The notes: generated by a model not told the origin, from the letters alone. DNA of 64,000 nucleotides from Portulaca oleracea (GCA_029582165.1 CM055872.1:49365695-49429694), one strand, 5' to 3'; shown: positions 43,693 to 57,413, counted from the stretch's first letter. Numbers and translations are program-made.

Positions 43693-45025
43693 TGTTCGGT
43701 TGTCGTATTTTGTGGGGTTTTATGAGTAAGGGTTGTTATATCTGCAAGGATGGTGTGTTAGGTTATAGGGAATTGGTTTGGTAGGGTTTCAAGTTTAAAA
43801 GCAGTAAATATTGAAAAGCAATTAAACTAACCTAGGCATGAATTAGAAATTAAAAACTAAAAGGAAAAATCATAACTAAGAATGCAATTAAACAAGGAAC
43901 TAAAACTGAATTGAATACTGCGATTAAAGAAAGAAAACATGAACCTGGAATGCATTGAATTTTACTTGAATCTTGAATCTTGAATCTTGAATCTTGAATC
44001 ATGAATCTTCTCTGGAACAAACAAGAAAAAGCGTGATTTGGTTTACTAAGACTGCCCGAATCCTCACTCGAAAGGAGAATTCAGGGAATCTTAATACTCC
44101 TCTTCACTAAAAATCGAGTTTTTGGTGGAAACTAGTTCTAACAAGATTGAATTAATAAGAGAATGCATAAAATGAAAGGAACAAGAACATTGAAGAAAAT
44201 CTTACTCGAATTGAACATAGAAAGAGTGAATTACAATCGAAAGCGAAAGAAAAACTTCAAAACTCATAAAACTAAACCTAAGAATGAAGAGCTATTGCTA
44301 AAACTGAGTATCTAATAATAAAACTAATGATAAACTAAACTAAAGATAATAATGTTTAATGATGAGTAATAGTGTTCATAAAAAAAGAATTAGGAAAAAT
44401 AAAATAAAATAATTTCCAAAACCCTAAGTGCAGTCGCCGCCCTTTTTTTTTTATTTCCGCAATTCTTGATTGTCGCGAGCGCAACGCCATTGGCCGCGGG
44501 CACGACCGATTCGACGGAAGACTTCTGTCGTTTCTTTGTGCTGCTGGTCGTGGGTGCAACAGTTTCTGTCGCAGGCGCGACGCTTCTCTATTCAAGGGGT
44601 AGCGGGCGCTACACTTTCTGTCGCGGGCGCTACGATTTCTCGGAAAACTTTAGTGGAACTGCCGATCATTGTAGTGGGCGCTACAGCATCGGTCGAGGGC
44701 GATACGACATTTTGTCCAGTTTGTAGTGGGCGCTACACTTTTCGTAGCGGGTGCTACGCTTTGGAAGAAAAATCCTTGTTTCCCCGCTGTTGTCGTAGCG
44801 GGTGCTACCCCCTTCTGTTCAGCTCGTAGCGGGTGCTACGGCTGTCGTAGCGGGTGCTACGTTGTGGGTGTTGGATTTTTCAGCTCTTTGATTCCCTTTT
44901 TCCGCTTTTCTTTGATTTAACCTACAGAACCACAAAATCACCATAACTAACCGATAATTAGGGGCCTAAAACAAGCAAAAACTCTTTACTAACGGTATCG
45001 ATTCGGCTCGAAATGAGACCGAACA
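43693..45025 (-). repeat. 3' LTR of element D
   Basis: 1333 bp, closely matching 52428-53754. It contains the array of GTAGCGGGYGCTAC palindromes at 44472-44860. The sequence at 45026-45038 gives the purine-rich GTGTGGGAGTG on the minus strand, the likely polypurine tract. Confidence 0.92.
44472..44860 (-). promoter_or_regulatory. U3 array of interrupted palindromes (LTR D, left copy)
   Basis: About 13 units, as on the plus strand: GTAGCGGGCGCTAC, GTCGCGGGCGCTAC, GTAGTGGGCGCTAC, GTAGCGGGTGCTAC and variants. In the element sense the core is CGCCCG or CACCCG. The array ends about 65 bp before an AT-rich promoter-like stretch (44380-44412). A second copy is at 53185-53600 in the right LTR. Confidence 0.65.
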
Positions 45026-46720
45026 ACACTCCCACACAAGGGTTTGCTCGCCCCGAGCAAACTAAAACAAAAATAAAAGGAAACTAAGCTACCCTAACTC
45101 ATTTTCGTAGGAATAATGGTTGCATTAGCGTATGCAACAAATCCTTTAAACCCCTTAGCAGCCCAAGTGGACGAGGAAGGTCTCGTGAGGATTTATAGAA
45201 GTTATACCCACAAAAGCAAAGTAAAAAGGAAGAGCAGTAACATTTATTGAGATAAAGAGGCAAGAATAAGTTAAGCACAGAAAGAGGTTTACACATATGG
45301 TCGCGAGATTGACTACTCAAACAGTGCTTTTACTCAATTTAGAACGGTCAACAAGAACCTTCAAGGCTACTTGCAAGTTCGTTACCAGACTTAATATTTT
45401 TCACATCACTCATGCATATGCTCGATGGACTCCTTGTGCTCAAGTGTAGTGTTTCCGGTGTGTTTTTGTTTAAGTCAATGTTCAGTTGGTCAGAACTAGC
45501 TACTCACATATCCATGCTTAATACTTAATGAATTATAGGTGGTTCCTTTCTCTATCTTGTGTCGCCCTTGGCTTGGTGAGGGTCGCATGTTACATATAGA
45601 AAGGTTCGACAATTATTACTTTCAACTCTTTTTTTTTTGGTGCTGGGAGGTCAAGAATTGAACGGCCCTGAAAGGGGTCTACTTTTCCTACATAGATCTT
45701 TTCCATACACATGCAAGGTGCTTAAGGGATATGAGTGTCACACCACTCATACCGGTCTACGCAGGTGAACCAACTTTTCAGCTTTCTCTTTTTCTCAATA
45801 TTTTTGCGTTAGTATTTTTCGGGAATAAGAATGGCCCATAAATGGGGTTTACCCTCCCAGCACAGGTTACTCCATATGCAAAAATGTGCTCAAGGGGTAA
45901 GAGTGTCGGACCACTCATACCAGCCCGTGTAGGTGTACTAACATTTTTTCTTTTTCCATTTTTTTTCAATGTTTTTCTTAGTTAACGCATGGATATACAA
46001 GAAGCCGAAACTTCTTTCCTAAACTCTGACCGTCACATTAACAAGCCATAAGTAAAAATTCTAAGGAAACCACATGTTTGCAAATACAGGTGAGGTTATT
46101 ATGTTTAGGTAAGGCAAAAATCAAGCTTGAGGCCTATGAAGTACTCACTAACCATTTCTAACTAAGGAATTGCACTATTCAAGCTATCATCGACACAACC
46201 ATGCATACAAACTACCTCTAGCTAAAAATGTTAAAAAAAATTCCCTTTTCTCAGTGGTAATCCAAAATTCTCTCTTCCTAAAGTCTGTCAGGCACGTGTG
46301 TCGACCCACTTCCACACAAAAATTCTGATCTACAATGTTCTCATTGTGCATAAGGTGACACCACACAAAAGAAAATAAAGATCACAAAAGAAAAAATGAC
46401 AAAAGAAAAACACAAGCCAACATGCATGCCACCCCCACTCCCACACAAAGAATAAGGTTAAACACTATCCTCATTGGAAATAGAAGGAAGCAAGCACACA
46501 AAAGAAAAGAAGAAAAAAGAAACACACCAAAAGAAATAAAAAGGAAACAAATGAAGCTAACTCACTAACCGTATTAGAAGTAGAAAAGAAGAACATTACC
46601 TGGATGGTTTCTTGTCAATTGATTCACGTACTCCTTCTTACTAGACAATGCATGATTAAGAGAAGCAATAAAGAAAAAATCAGATTTACAATGTTTACAA
46701 GAATCCTGACGTACCTTCTT

Positions 46721-49700
46721 TCAATCATTGGATGGATCACAAAATGTAACACACTCCACCACGTCAGCAATTTCAGGATATTCTAAGAAGGGTTTCAACC
46801 TATGCCCATTCACTTTCCACACAGAGTTATTAGATGGGTCCTTAATCTCAATTACAGATGAAGGGAATACCTGAGTCACAATAAAGGGTCCAGTCCATCT
46901 AGATCTCAACTTTCCAACAAACAAAGGCAACTGGGAGTCATAAAGGAGTACCTTCTGTCTCGGAGATAAGATCTTTCTTTGTATGATCCTATCGTGCAGA
47001 ATTTCAGAGTTCTCCTTACTCAATCGCCCATTCTCATAGGCTTGTCTCCTCAACTCCTCATGTTCACAGAGTGTTAATTTCGTCTCCTCACTAGCTACTG
47101 ACAGATCAAGGTTAAGGGCTTTCAAAGCCCACCAAGCCCTATGTTCAAGTTCAACAGGCAAGTGACAGGGCTTCCCAAAGACAGCTTTAATTTATAGGAT
47201 GACATCCCAATGGAGATCTTATAGGTCGTTCGGTAGGCCCACAAGGCATCAATAAGCTTAACAGACCAATCCTTCCTATTTCTAGACACGGTTTTTTCCA
47301 AGATCTGTTTAATTTGCTTGTTAGAAACCTCCGCCTGACCATTAGATTGTGGGTGGTAGGCGGTAGTGAGCTTGTGCACAACTGAGTACCTCTTCAGTAA
47401 GGCATCAAAAGATCTGTTATTAAAATGAGTTACCTGATCACCAATAATGGCTCTAGGCACTTCAAATCTAGAAAAAATGTATTCCCTAAGGAATTTAGTA
47501 ACTACTTGAGCATCATTCTTTTTAGTAGGGATGACTTCTATCCACTTAGACACATAGTCAACAACAAGGAGATAGAATATATTCATTCGCAAAAGAGTTA
47601 GGGAATGGTCCCATGAAATCAATACCCCACACATCAAACACATCAAAAAAAAATCTCAAGCTGTAAGGGCATCATGTCTCTCCCAGTGATCTTTCCCAAA
47701 CTTTTGCACCTAGGGCACCATTGGCCATAGTCATGGGCATGGGCATCTCTAAAGATAGTAGGCCAGTAGAACCCACTCTGCAGGACTTTATAAGTAGTTT
47801 TCTTCCCACTATAGTGCCCCACACAAGGTTGGTCATGGTAGAAAGACAGGACATCCATAATGGACTCATCAGGCACACATCTCCTAAGTATTTGGTTAGG
47901 GCATTATTTAAACAGATAAGGATCATCCAACACAAAATTCTTCACAATGTGAAGAAACCTGTCCTTGTCATGCTTATTCCAATCACTAGGCATATTTCCC
48001 TTCACCTTAAAATTTACAATATCAACAAACGTTCCACTCCCATACTAAAAAGTTTCTCATCAGGAAATTGAGCATCAATAGGGGTGGTGTTCACAGTCTC
48101 AGGCACAATCCTAGATAGGTGGTCAGCAATAGGATTCTCAGCTCCTCTCTTGTCTCTAATCTCACAGTCAAACTCTTGCAACAGTAATACCCACCTAACT
48201 AACCTAGGTTTGGAATATTTCTTCTCCATCAAATATCTCAAGGCTGAATGATCAATGTAAACTATAACATGAGAACCAAGCAAGTAAGGTATAAATTTCT
48301 CAAAAGCATACACAACAGCTAAAAACTCTTTCTCAGTCACAGTGTAATTCAGTTAAGCATCATTCAAGTTATGGCTAGCATAATGGATAACAATAGGTTT
48401 CTTATCGATTCTTTGTCTTAGCACAACACCTATAGCATAGTCAAATGCATCACACATGATCTCAAAAGGCTCTCCCCAGGTGGGACGCTTAAGAATAGGA
48501 AGGGAAATGAGGGCATCCTTGAGTTGATTAAAGGCCCTCATACAGTTATAAGAAAAGTGAAATGGTACCTCCTTAGCTAGCAATGAAGACAAGGGTTTAG
48601 CAATCTTACCAAAGTCTTTTATGAAACGCCAGTAAAAACTGGCATGCCCTAAGAATGAACGAACTTCCTTCACAGAAGTTGGAGGGGACCAATTCCTAAC
48701 TAGGTCAATCTTGGCCTTGTCTACCTCTATCCCTTCCTTAGAAATCACATGTCCTAGTACGATACCCTTTTTCACCATGAAATGACAATTTCCCAATTAA
48801 GGGTCAGATTCTTTTCCTGACATTGACTCAGTATGCGATTCAGGTTAGCTAAGCAAGCATTAAAAGAAGTACCAAACACAAAAATATCATGCATGAAAAT
48901 ATCAACACAGTCCTCCACTAAGTCAGAAAAAATAGAGATCATGCATCTCTGAAAGGTTGCAGGGGCATTACACAGGCCAAATGGCATCCTTCGAAAAGCA
49001 AGGTGCCAAAAGGGCAAGTGAAGGTGGTCTTTTCCCGGTCACAAGGGGCAATGGAAACTTGGGTATAGCCAGAATAACCATCAAGAAAACAGTAATACTC
49101 ATGTCCAGCAAGTTTCTCAAACATCTGATCCATGAAAAGGAGGGGAAAATGGTCCTTTGTAGTAGCGTTGTTCAGTTTTCTATAATCTATGCAGACTCGC
49201 CAACCTGAAGGGACACATGTAGAAACTAACTCTCCCTGTTCGTTCTCAACAACAGTCAAACCAGCTTTCTTAGGGACTACATGGATGGGGCTCACCCACT
49301 TGCTATTAGAGATGGGATAAATGACATCATGATCTAGGTAGCCACTTAAGGATTTCCTTCTTAACTACCTCCTTCATCTGTGCGTTCAGTCTCCTAAGGG
49401 GGTCTCCATGAGCAGCATTCTCATCCTCTAGAAAGAGTCGATGCTTAACAATGGAAGGGCTAATCCCCTTAATGTCACCCAATGTCCACCCCAAGGCTCC
49501 CTTGTTCTTTCTAAGAACCTCAATCAATTGGTTTTCCTGTTCCCTACCTAAGTCAACGACAGTGATTACTATGTAGGTCTCACTAGGGCCACGAAAAGCG
49601 TATTTCAGCTCAGCAGGAAGGGGTTTCATCTCAACAGTGGTGGATGAAGGTGGTTCAGACTCTACTCTCTCAGGTTCAGTTTGGGATGCAAACAAGGATT

Positions 49701-52115
49701 CATACAGCATATTACCATCAAGCACATCAGCATCACACAAAGAATTCACACAATCAAGATTAATTCCTAGCGCATCTAACTCATCAGCATAAGACACAGT
49801 TGCATCCATCCCTACACAGTCAGGGTTCTCATTCTCCTCAATAAAATCACTTACCCAGTTAAGGGCGTTCTGCTCATGTTCATCAAAACCTATGAGGGAC
49901 TTCTGTAGGTTAAAAATGTTCAACTCCATGGTCAAGTTCCCAAAGGTCAGTTTCATCCTCCCATCCTTACATTTGATCCAAGCATTAGAAGTGCCAAGAA
50001 AAAAACGGCCTAAGATTACAGGAATCTCATCTCTAGTGCTTTGGACCCTAGCAGCCTCTAGTACTATAAAGTCAACAGGAAACACAAAATCTCTAACCTT
50101 AATCAAGACATCCTCCACAACACCCTTAGGTACCCAAGTGGACCGGTCAGCCAATTGCAACACCATTCTAGTAGGCTTTAGTTCACCTAATCCAAGCATT
50201 TCATACACATGCAAAGGCAACAAATCCACACTAGCTCCTAGGTCAAGCAATGCCCTTTCTATCAAACTATCACCTATGGTAATAGAGATAGTGAGGCATC
50301 CAGGGTCTTTTTACTTAATAGGTATTTGGTTCGACAAGATGGAACTCACATTAGAGGCTAAGAAAGCCTTCTTGGGCACTTGAGTGGCCCTCTTTGTGGT
50401 ACAATCCTCCTTAAAGAAGCGGGCATATGGAGGAATTCGCTTAATGACATCTAACAGAGGAATGTTCACTTTAACCTGAGAAAAGGTCTCCCTAATTTTG
50501 TCGAGAAATGTTTGATCTTTACTCCCCCTTAACCTCTGAGGATAAAGTGGAGGGAGCTTGAAGGCCCCTTGAGATGGTGGACTAGTAAAAGGGATGGCCT
50601 TAGGCAAGGTTTTAGCACGAGGAGGCTCAACTGTGGCAGTTGGCCTCGCTTCCTCTAACTCATTCTCAACAGAAACAATCTCATCAGTAGGTTCAACAGT
50701 TAAAGTTCTTTTATCAAACACAGCAGGAGATTTCAATTGTACCTTGTTATCTATCTCTTTCCCAGAATGAAGAGTAATGACAGCATTCAGACCTCTAACC
50801 TGATTAGGGTCATAGGAGAACGAACCTGATTGCCTCAGGCTGTCCAGGAAAGGCATCTCTATCTCTATTGGCTAACAGCAACTGAGAAAAATTTTCATTC
50901 ATTTATTTTATCATCTTTTCTAGGTTAGTGTTCATGTTTTTCTCTACTTCTTTCAAGCCATTCTTCAACTTCCTAATCTCTCTCTCATGCATGTCCTCAT
51001 TGGTGTACCCTGGTGGAGGTCGGTTTTGTGCAACATTGGGTTGGACAGGTGGCCCTCTAGGAGCTTGATAAGCTCCCTAGGGTGGTGGTCAAGCTTGAAG
51101 AGGGCGATTTCCTTGGAAACCCCTACCTTGACTAGGTGGTCTCAACACATTCTGATTCTCGGGGCCATAAGAGAGTATGGAGTTCTTGCGATACCCCTAG
51201 TATTGGTATGGTCGGTACTGGTCAGGCCTATAGTTATGATGCATAGCATTCACAGTTTCAGTACTGGTGGCCACTTGTTGAAAGTAAATTGGGCAAGTAG
51301 AGTAAATATGGTCAATACTCAAGTACAAGGCACATGACACAGGCGATGAGGCGTTAGGGGTAACAATTTGATCCCAAGAGTTAACCTGAGCACATGTTAG
51401 GGATTGTGAGGCAAGCAATTGTTGTTGAGCTAGGGTTTTTATCATGTTTTCAAGCGATGCAAACCTAGCCTCATAACTTGTACTCTTAGCTACAGAATGT
51501 ACACCCCCTAGCATTGGATAGTTGGGCACCTAATGACTCATCTCTGGTTGTTCCCCATTGCATTGTTCTCTCCGTCATGCCATCTAGGAAATCCCAAACC
51601 TCAGCAGCAGTTTTATCCATGAAACCCCCTTGACACATTGACTCTAGTGTGACCTTAGTGTTCTGGTCGACACCCTCGTACACAATCTGATACAGTCGTA
51701 CCAACTCAAAACCATGGTGAGGGAATTGAGACAATAAGTTTTTAAATCTTTCAAAAGCTTTCCAGTATGGTTCTCCTACGTCCTATCTAAATTTCAAAAT
51801 CGAGTTCCTTAATTGGACAACTAAGGAGTTAGGAAAATACTTTTTCATGAAAACCTTAAGAAAACCGTCCCAAGAAGTTATGGACCGGGGTTTGATGTTA
51901 TAAATCAACCGCTTAGCAGCGTCCCTTAGAGCAAAAGGTGGGTATTTTAGAAGTACATAGTCTAATGGGACTCCGGGAGGGGTCACCATGCTCAGGTTTT
52001 CTTTGTACTCTGCGGTCCATATCAGAGCTAACCCAGTACCAGTGAAGAGTGGTAGGTTCTGGGTGTGGTGCTGCCTAGGGTCAGAGGTCACTCTCGCAGG
52101 CAGGTTGGGTAACAC
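46721..52115 (-). pseudogene. Gag-pol remnant of element D (Athila-like)
   Basis: Gag (52115-51486) has FALRDAAKRLIYNIKP and FMKKYFPNSLVVQLRNSI. A degenerate finger region follows (51529-51197). Protease has ALLDLGASVDLLPLHVYE (near 50250), the Athila type. RT (49295-48770) has SGWRVCIDYRKLNNATTKDH and FLDGYSGYTQV, but the catalytic box reads IFMHDIFVFG, with His replacing the first Asp (48889-48891). RNase H has EIMCDAFDYAIGVVLRQR and [19 protein letters not shown]. Integrase has a zinc site (HDQPCVGHYSGKKT...CPRC), [28 protein letters not shown], and a tail with GKLRSRWTGPFIV ending at 46721. Numerous stops and frame changes separate these blocks. Confidence 0.88.
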
Positions 52116-52409
52116 AAAACATGTAGGCGATGGGTCATAAGAAGGGTATAGCTAGTCATTCAAAGTCACTCTAGGTGTTTCTTTGGCCATCTTTTTAGGT
52201 GGTTCGACCGAAGGTTCCTCTTTCCTAACCAATGTATTACTACAGGGACTATGAACCCAAACCTCAGGTTGTTGTGTCCTACGTTTTTTTTGCGGTTTCT
52301 CAATTTTTTTATATTTTTGTTTGTTTTTTGTTTTTTTTTTTATCTAATCTAAGAAAGCAGTAAATTATTCACACACAAACCAATAACCTAATCTACCAAC
52401 TAACGCCAT

Positions 52410-52427
52410 CCCTGGCAACGGCGCCAT
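52410..52427 (-). other. Primer binding site, element D
   Basis: On the minus strand it starts TGGCGCCGTTGCC, complementary to the 3' end of tRNA-Asp, next to the LTR end. Confidence 0.8.
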
Positions 52428-53754
52428 TGTTCGGTTGTCGTATTTTGTTGGTTTTTATGAGTAAGGGTTGTCGTATCCCCAGGGATGGTGTGTTAGGTTA
52501 TAAGGAATTGGTTTGGTAGGGTTTCAAGTTTGAAAGCAGTAAATATTGAAAAACAATTAAACTAACCTAAGCACGCATGAATTGGAAATTAAAAACTAAA
52601 AGGAAAAATCATAACTAAGAACGTAATTAAACAAGGAACTAAAACTGAATTGAATACTACAATTAAAGAAAGAAAACATGAACCTGGAATGCATTGAATT
52701 TTACTTGAATCTTGAATCACGAATCTTCTCCCGAACAAACAAGAAAAAGCGTGATTTGGATTACTAAGACTGCCTGAATCCTCACTCGAAAAGAGAATTC
52801 AGGGAACCTTAATCCTCCTCTTTATTGAAAATCGAGTTTTTGGTGAAAACTAGTTCTAACAAGATTGAATTAACAAGAGAATGCATAAAACGGAAGGAAC
52901 AAGAACTTTGCTTACTTGAATTGAGCTTAAAAAGAGTGAATTACAATCGAAAGCGAAAGAAAAAATTCAAAACTCATAAAACTAAACCTAAGAATGAAGA
53001 GCTAATGCTAAAACTGAGTATCTAATAACAAAACTAATGATAAACTAAACTAAAGATAATAATGTCTAATAATGAGTAATAGTGTTTATAAAGAAAGAAT
53101 TAGGAAAAGAAAATAAAATCATTTCCAAAACCTTGAGTGCAACCGTCAACCCTTTTTTTATTTTCGCAATATTTGGTCGTCGCAGGCACGACGCCCTTGG
53201 TCGTGTACGCGAACAATTCAGCGGAAGACTTCCGTCGTTTCTTTGTGTTGCTGGTCGCAGGTGCCACAGTTTCTGTCGCGGGCGCGACACTTCTCTGTTT
53301 AAAGGTTAGCGGGTGCTACACTTTCTGTCACGAGCGCTAAGATTTCACGGAAAACTTTAGTGGAACTGCCGATTGTCGTAGCGGCCGCTACGGCGTTGGT
53401 CGCGGGCGCTACGACACTCTGTCCAGTTTGTAGCAGGCGCTACAACACTTTTCGTAGCAGGTGCTACGCTTTGGAAGAAAAATTCTGGTTTCCTCGCTAT
53501 TGTCATAGCGGGTGCTACAACTATTGTAACGGGTGCTACGCCTTTCTGTTCAGCTCGTAGTGGGTGTTGCGGCTGTCGTAGCGGGTGCTACCCCTCGGTG
53601 TTGGATTTTTCAGCTCTTTGATTCCCTTTTCCGCTTTTCTTTGATTTAACCTATAGAAACACAAAATCATCATAACTAATCGATAATTAGGGGCCTAAAA
53701 CAAGCAAAAACCCTTTATTAACGGTATCAATTCGGCTCGAAATGAGACCGAACA
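52428..53754 (-). repeat. 5' LTR of element D
   Basis: 1327 bp, TGTTCGG...CCGAACA as on the plus strand. The palindrome array is at 53185-53600, with more mutated arms than in the left LTR. Confidence 0.92.
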
Positions 53755-53759
53755 GATAG

Positions 53760-54568
53760 ACAATAAGATATGACGGTCAACTGAAATGGAAACACTACCG
53801 AGAATGAAGCAAATCAATTTCGGATATACCAAGCGCTGAAAATCGAAGCTATGAAAGATTTGATTCTTCTTCCCTTTACGTCAAAAGATACACAATCCAA
53901 TCAAAGAAGAGCCAACGGTCATTATCTTCTCTTCAACTATAAATCAAGACAGAGAAAGAAGATGAGACATTATCGATTTACACCTGAGGAATACGAAGTC
54001 ACAAAATATTCGCTTTGTCAATCTTATACTCCCCTTTATTGTTTTTCTGTGATTGTAGCTAAGCCTCAAACCTAGTTAGCCGAAATTGTAGCTAGGTGTT
54101 AAGGCTTAGTGAGTTGTACTTGTAGCTAATCAATGAGCTTAGTAAGTGTACCTGAATTGAGTCAAGTTCAAGGAGTGAGTGAGTGAGTCACTAAGTAGGA
54201 AAGCTTGGTGAGTTTGCTAAGTCTACCTGGACAACAATCCTTCAGGAAGTGATCTGGTTGGTAGTGTAGAAAGAAGCCTTGGTTGAAAACTAATTGTAAT
54301 CTGTCCTTGAACCAAGTGCTAAAGCTTGGTCAAGGAGATTGGTGAATCTCCTTGACGTGCCATAGATTACGACCAATCTGCCAAATTGAGTTCTCACCCA
54401 TTCAATCTAGTAAGCTTTCTATTATCATTGAATAAAAGTTGATATATGTGATTTTCAACTTAATTAATCTTGTTGAATTATTACTACTCTAACATATCTT
54501 TAAGAGATTGTTGTAACATTGGCAGGAAAAATTCAATAACCTCATTCACCCCCTCTCGGGTTATTTCA
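53760..54568 (+). repeat. Copia LTR tail (left edge uncertain)
   Basis: The stretch ends with TTCACCCCCTCTCGGGTTATT, a common copia LTR ending, followed by a mutated primer site TTGGTATTTGATCCTGG (54570-54586; expected TTGGTATCAGAGCCTGG). The left part (53760-54100) is unrecognised and may belong to the host sequence that D entered. Confidence 0.4.
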
Positions 54569-54599
54569 ATTGGTATTTGATCCTGGTTCACCAACTTAA

Positions 54600-55305
54600 A
54601 GAGACTAATCGCTCGGTGTAAACAACACGATTGAGATTGGAAGCTAAAAAATCTCACAAGGACGATCATTCAAACTTTGGACACTGGAAAAGAATGATGC
54701 TTATCTTTCTCTAAGATCAAGATGAGGATCTCCTGACAGTACTTGAAAAAGGAAATTTCCCCACACTAGTGGAATTTGATGAGGAAAACTAGCAAGTGCC
54801 AAAGGAGAAAGCAAAATATACACCAGTTGAATTCGATCAACTAAAAAAACACTCGAGTCCTTAATATTTTGTTTTGCAGTTTAGATGCTAATGAATTCGA
54901 GATAGTTTATGCATATGAAACAGCTAAATAAATATGGGACACATTAGTGACCATCTATGAAGGAACAAGCCAAGTTAGAGAAACCAAGATCAACATGCTA
55001 GTTCAATTGTACAAGGAATTCAAAATGGAAGAAAATGAATCCATCAAGGACATGTTCAAGCGCTTCACCAACATAACAAAAAACATACGCTCACTCGGAA
55101 AGATCTATACCAACGAAGAAAAAGTGAGAAAGATTCTTAGATGCCTTCTCAAGAAGAAATGGGGTCCCAATGTCACAACCATTTAAGAAGCTCAAAACCT
55201 GAAAACTTTGATGATTGAGGATCTCGTGGGAAAATTGCTAACCCATGAAATGCATCTGGCAGAAGAGGATAGACAGGAAGATCGAAAAAGAACATCCTAG
55301 ATTGA
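54600..55305 (+). pseudogene. Copia gag remnant, joined to gypsy integrase tail at its 3' end
   Basis: Translation with stops and shifts gives NFGHWKRMMLIFL, then the open block 54947-55186 with TIYEGTSQVRETKINMLV, MEENESIKDMFKRFTNI and YTNEEKVRKILRCLLKKKW, then EDLVGKLLTHEM: a standard Ty1/copia gag. At about 55305 the copia similarity stops and chromovirus integrase-tail sequence begins in the same orientation. Confidence 0.75.
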
Positions 55306-55320
55306 ATTGAGGGGATCAAT

Positions 55321-55716
55321 GTGGTCTACAAAGCAAGGGTCAACAAGAACCAACGGGACATCGCCTTTAAGCCCGATGACTTAGTTTTGCCCCATTTGAG
55401 GAAGGAACGATTTCCATCAAGGAGGAAGAACATGTTCATGCCACGGAGTGATGGACCGTTCAGGATCACGAAGAAGATCAACGATAATGCCTACAAGCTC
55501 GGTGTTCGGGGAGACATGGGGGTCTCCTCCACCTTGAATATTGGTGATCTCTCTCCTAACTTTGAGGATGATGAGCCCAACGAGGATTCTAAGGCAATCG
55601 TTTTCAAGAAGGGGAGGATGAAGTACCCCGGGGTCCGTACTTCAAGCCAAGAGGGCAGCGTTTTGACTCGCTCCCGATTGGAAGTTAAATTTCCTCATGA
55701 ATCAAGGGGTCCTTAG
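55321..55716 (+). pseudogene. Integrase C-terminal tail of element E
   Basis: 131 open codons covering the GPY/F module and the acidic FEDDEPNEDSK stretch. It passes through the polypurine tract at about residue 96 and continues about 32 codons into the LTR before the stop. The same layout is seen in B and C. Confidence 0.75.
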
Positions 55717-57413
55717 CTGGTTTCGATCGTTTTTCATATTAGCCTCGAGCCCCTTTGAGTCGCTTGAGAGTGTCCACCAACCCCGACGACTTTTTGGACC
55801 TTTTAGGTCGTCTTGAGGGCATGTTAGTCTTTTGCCATCATGGGGTCAGGCTGAGAGATAGGATGAACAAGTTTGAACAAGAAAAGAGGAAGATAGCCCA
55901 ATACATGATAGTGCAAAACCATGGCACAACCATGCCCCTTGCTACAAGGGCCTTTTGGAGTTAGCCCCATGCGACACGATCGAGCAGGTCCCTCCCGAGT
56001 GGATGGCATGATCATGCCATCTAGGTTGCACACTCGAGCGGCGTAGTTTGTTTTAGCGGAAGTCTAGCGTTGGGAGCCAACGCACGATCGTGAGGCCCCA
56101 GCACACGCTCGTGCTATCTTCGGGCTTCAACAGATATTTTTCCGGCGTCAAGTATAGGCGCACGATCGTGCCAATGTCTCCCAACTGCGAATCAGCGCAA
56201 TTTCTCCCCCTTTTTGTGTGTTGTTTTCCCATTGTACCCCCACCCTTATGTTGATGTCAAACCCCAATGTGAGGGTATTATTTGTACTAAGCATGGACCG
56301 TTCTGTAACTGCCCCAAATGCTCTTCCACTCCAATGTATATTTACATTTACATTGTTGAGGAAGAGCATTGAATGTCATTAATGAAAGCTGAGTTTTTTC
56401 TCAAGTTCCCTCTTCTTTAAGCCTTGCTTTGATGTATGCAAGGTCACAGAGATCAAAGTTTGACCTCACAATACACCACACGGGCTATCCCACACAATGC
56501 AAATGACTTTAAAACAAAGCTAATTGGAAGCAATTAGCTGGAATAGATGACAACCCAACAAGGAATTAAAAGATAGACTTGTATTCACTCTGATACAGGC
56601 ACACCACAGAATAAACACAAGGGCACATGACTTAGTTACCTCAGCAGATACAGGCACACCACCACTGAAGCAATCAAGCTCTACACACACCACTAGAATG
56701 ACCAATTCTTATATACTGAAGTAGATTCAACCCAAATGAGAGTTTGCTGACACTCACAAATGAGAGACTCAACTAAGGCACTCAGAATGCTATTAAAAAT
56801 ATCACTGATTAATTTGCAAGTTGTTGATACATCCCTATATATAGCTAATCCTAAAACAGTTTGATTAGAGGCACTTAATTAAAGTAACCTACTAATCTCT
56901 CTTCTAATCTAGCTGTTGAACTAAATCAAATACATCATATTACAGCTTATACTAACTAATACAATCCGGGTACATTTGAAAATAAAAAGGAAAACAAAGT
57001 TGGCTTCTGATTGGACCAAAACCCCAAAGGTTTGCAATTCTGACCAATAAGAACCTTTCCTAGCTGGGAGGGTAAAACTTAGTTACTATAGTAACTTTCC
57101 TGGGCCTTTCTAAGTTGGATGTAATCTCAACAGCTTAAGGAAGGTAGGGAAAGACTTAAATAACCTTCATTGTAGCTGAGCAAAATAACTTAGCCTCAGA
57201 ACTGAGGTTCTGGAAAAAAAACTGATAACAAACAACCATTGCAGGGTTGTTTGTTCTGGTGCTTGCAACTTAATACCTCCTTGCTCGAACATACTGGGAC
57301 TTGGTTTGAACTTGGAAAATGCACAACAAGAAACAAAAATCTCCTAGGGAACCTTGGCTGAATCTCACTCAATTCAGAGATATAGAATTGAGAAAGATGC
57401 CTGCTTGGACTGG

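Larger units (their letters stand above)
43688..53759 (-). mobile_element. Element D: Athila-like Ty3/gypsy retrotransposon, full-length, inactive
   Basis: LTRs are 43693-45025 and 52428-53754, each beginning TGTTCGG and ending CCGAACA. The flanks GATAA and GATAG match at 4 of 5. The primer site next to the right LTR reads, on the minus strand, TGGCGCCGTTGCCAGGGA, a tRNA-Asp-type site typical of Athila/Tat elements. Gag, protease, reverse transcriptase, RNase H and integrase follow in that order on the minus strand, with many frameshifts and stops. The 1.7 kb between the integrase and the 3' LTR (45026-46720) has no long ORF, so any env-like gene is lost or absent. D interrupts a copia fragment on its left. 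Confidence 0.9.

Noticed and set aside
44472..44860. CRISPR-like regularly spaced repeats
   Set aside because: Spacing is irregular, units are variable, there are no cas genes, and the array lies inside a plant LTR.
44466..44920. Gly/Ala/Thr-repeat ORFs
   Set aside because: They are readings of the palindrome array in the U3 of LTR D. No start or splice context supports coding.
53851..54075. 74-codon ORF between element D and the copia gag
   Set aside because: No recognisable motif. It lies in a probable copia LTR or host flank and is not supported as a gene.
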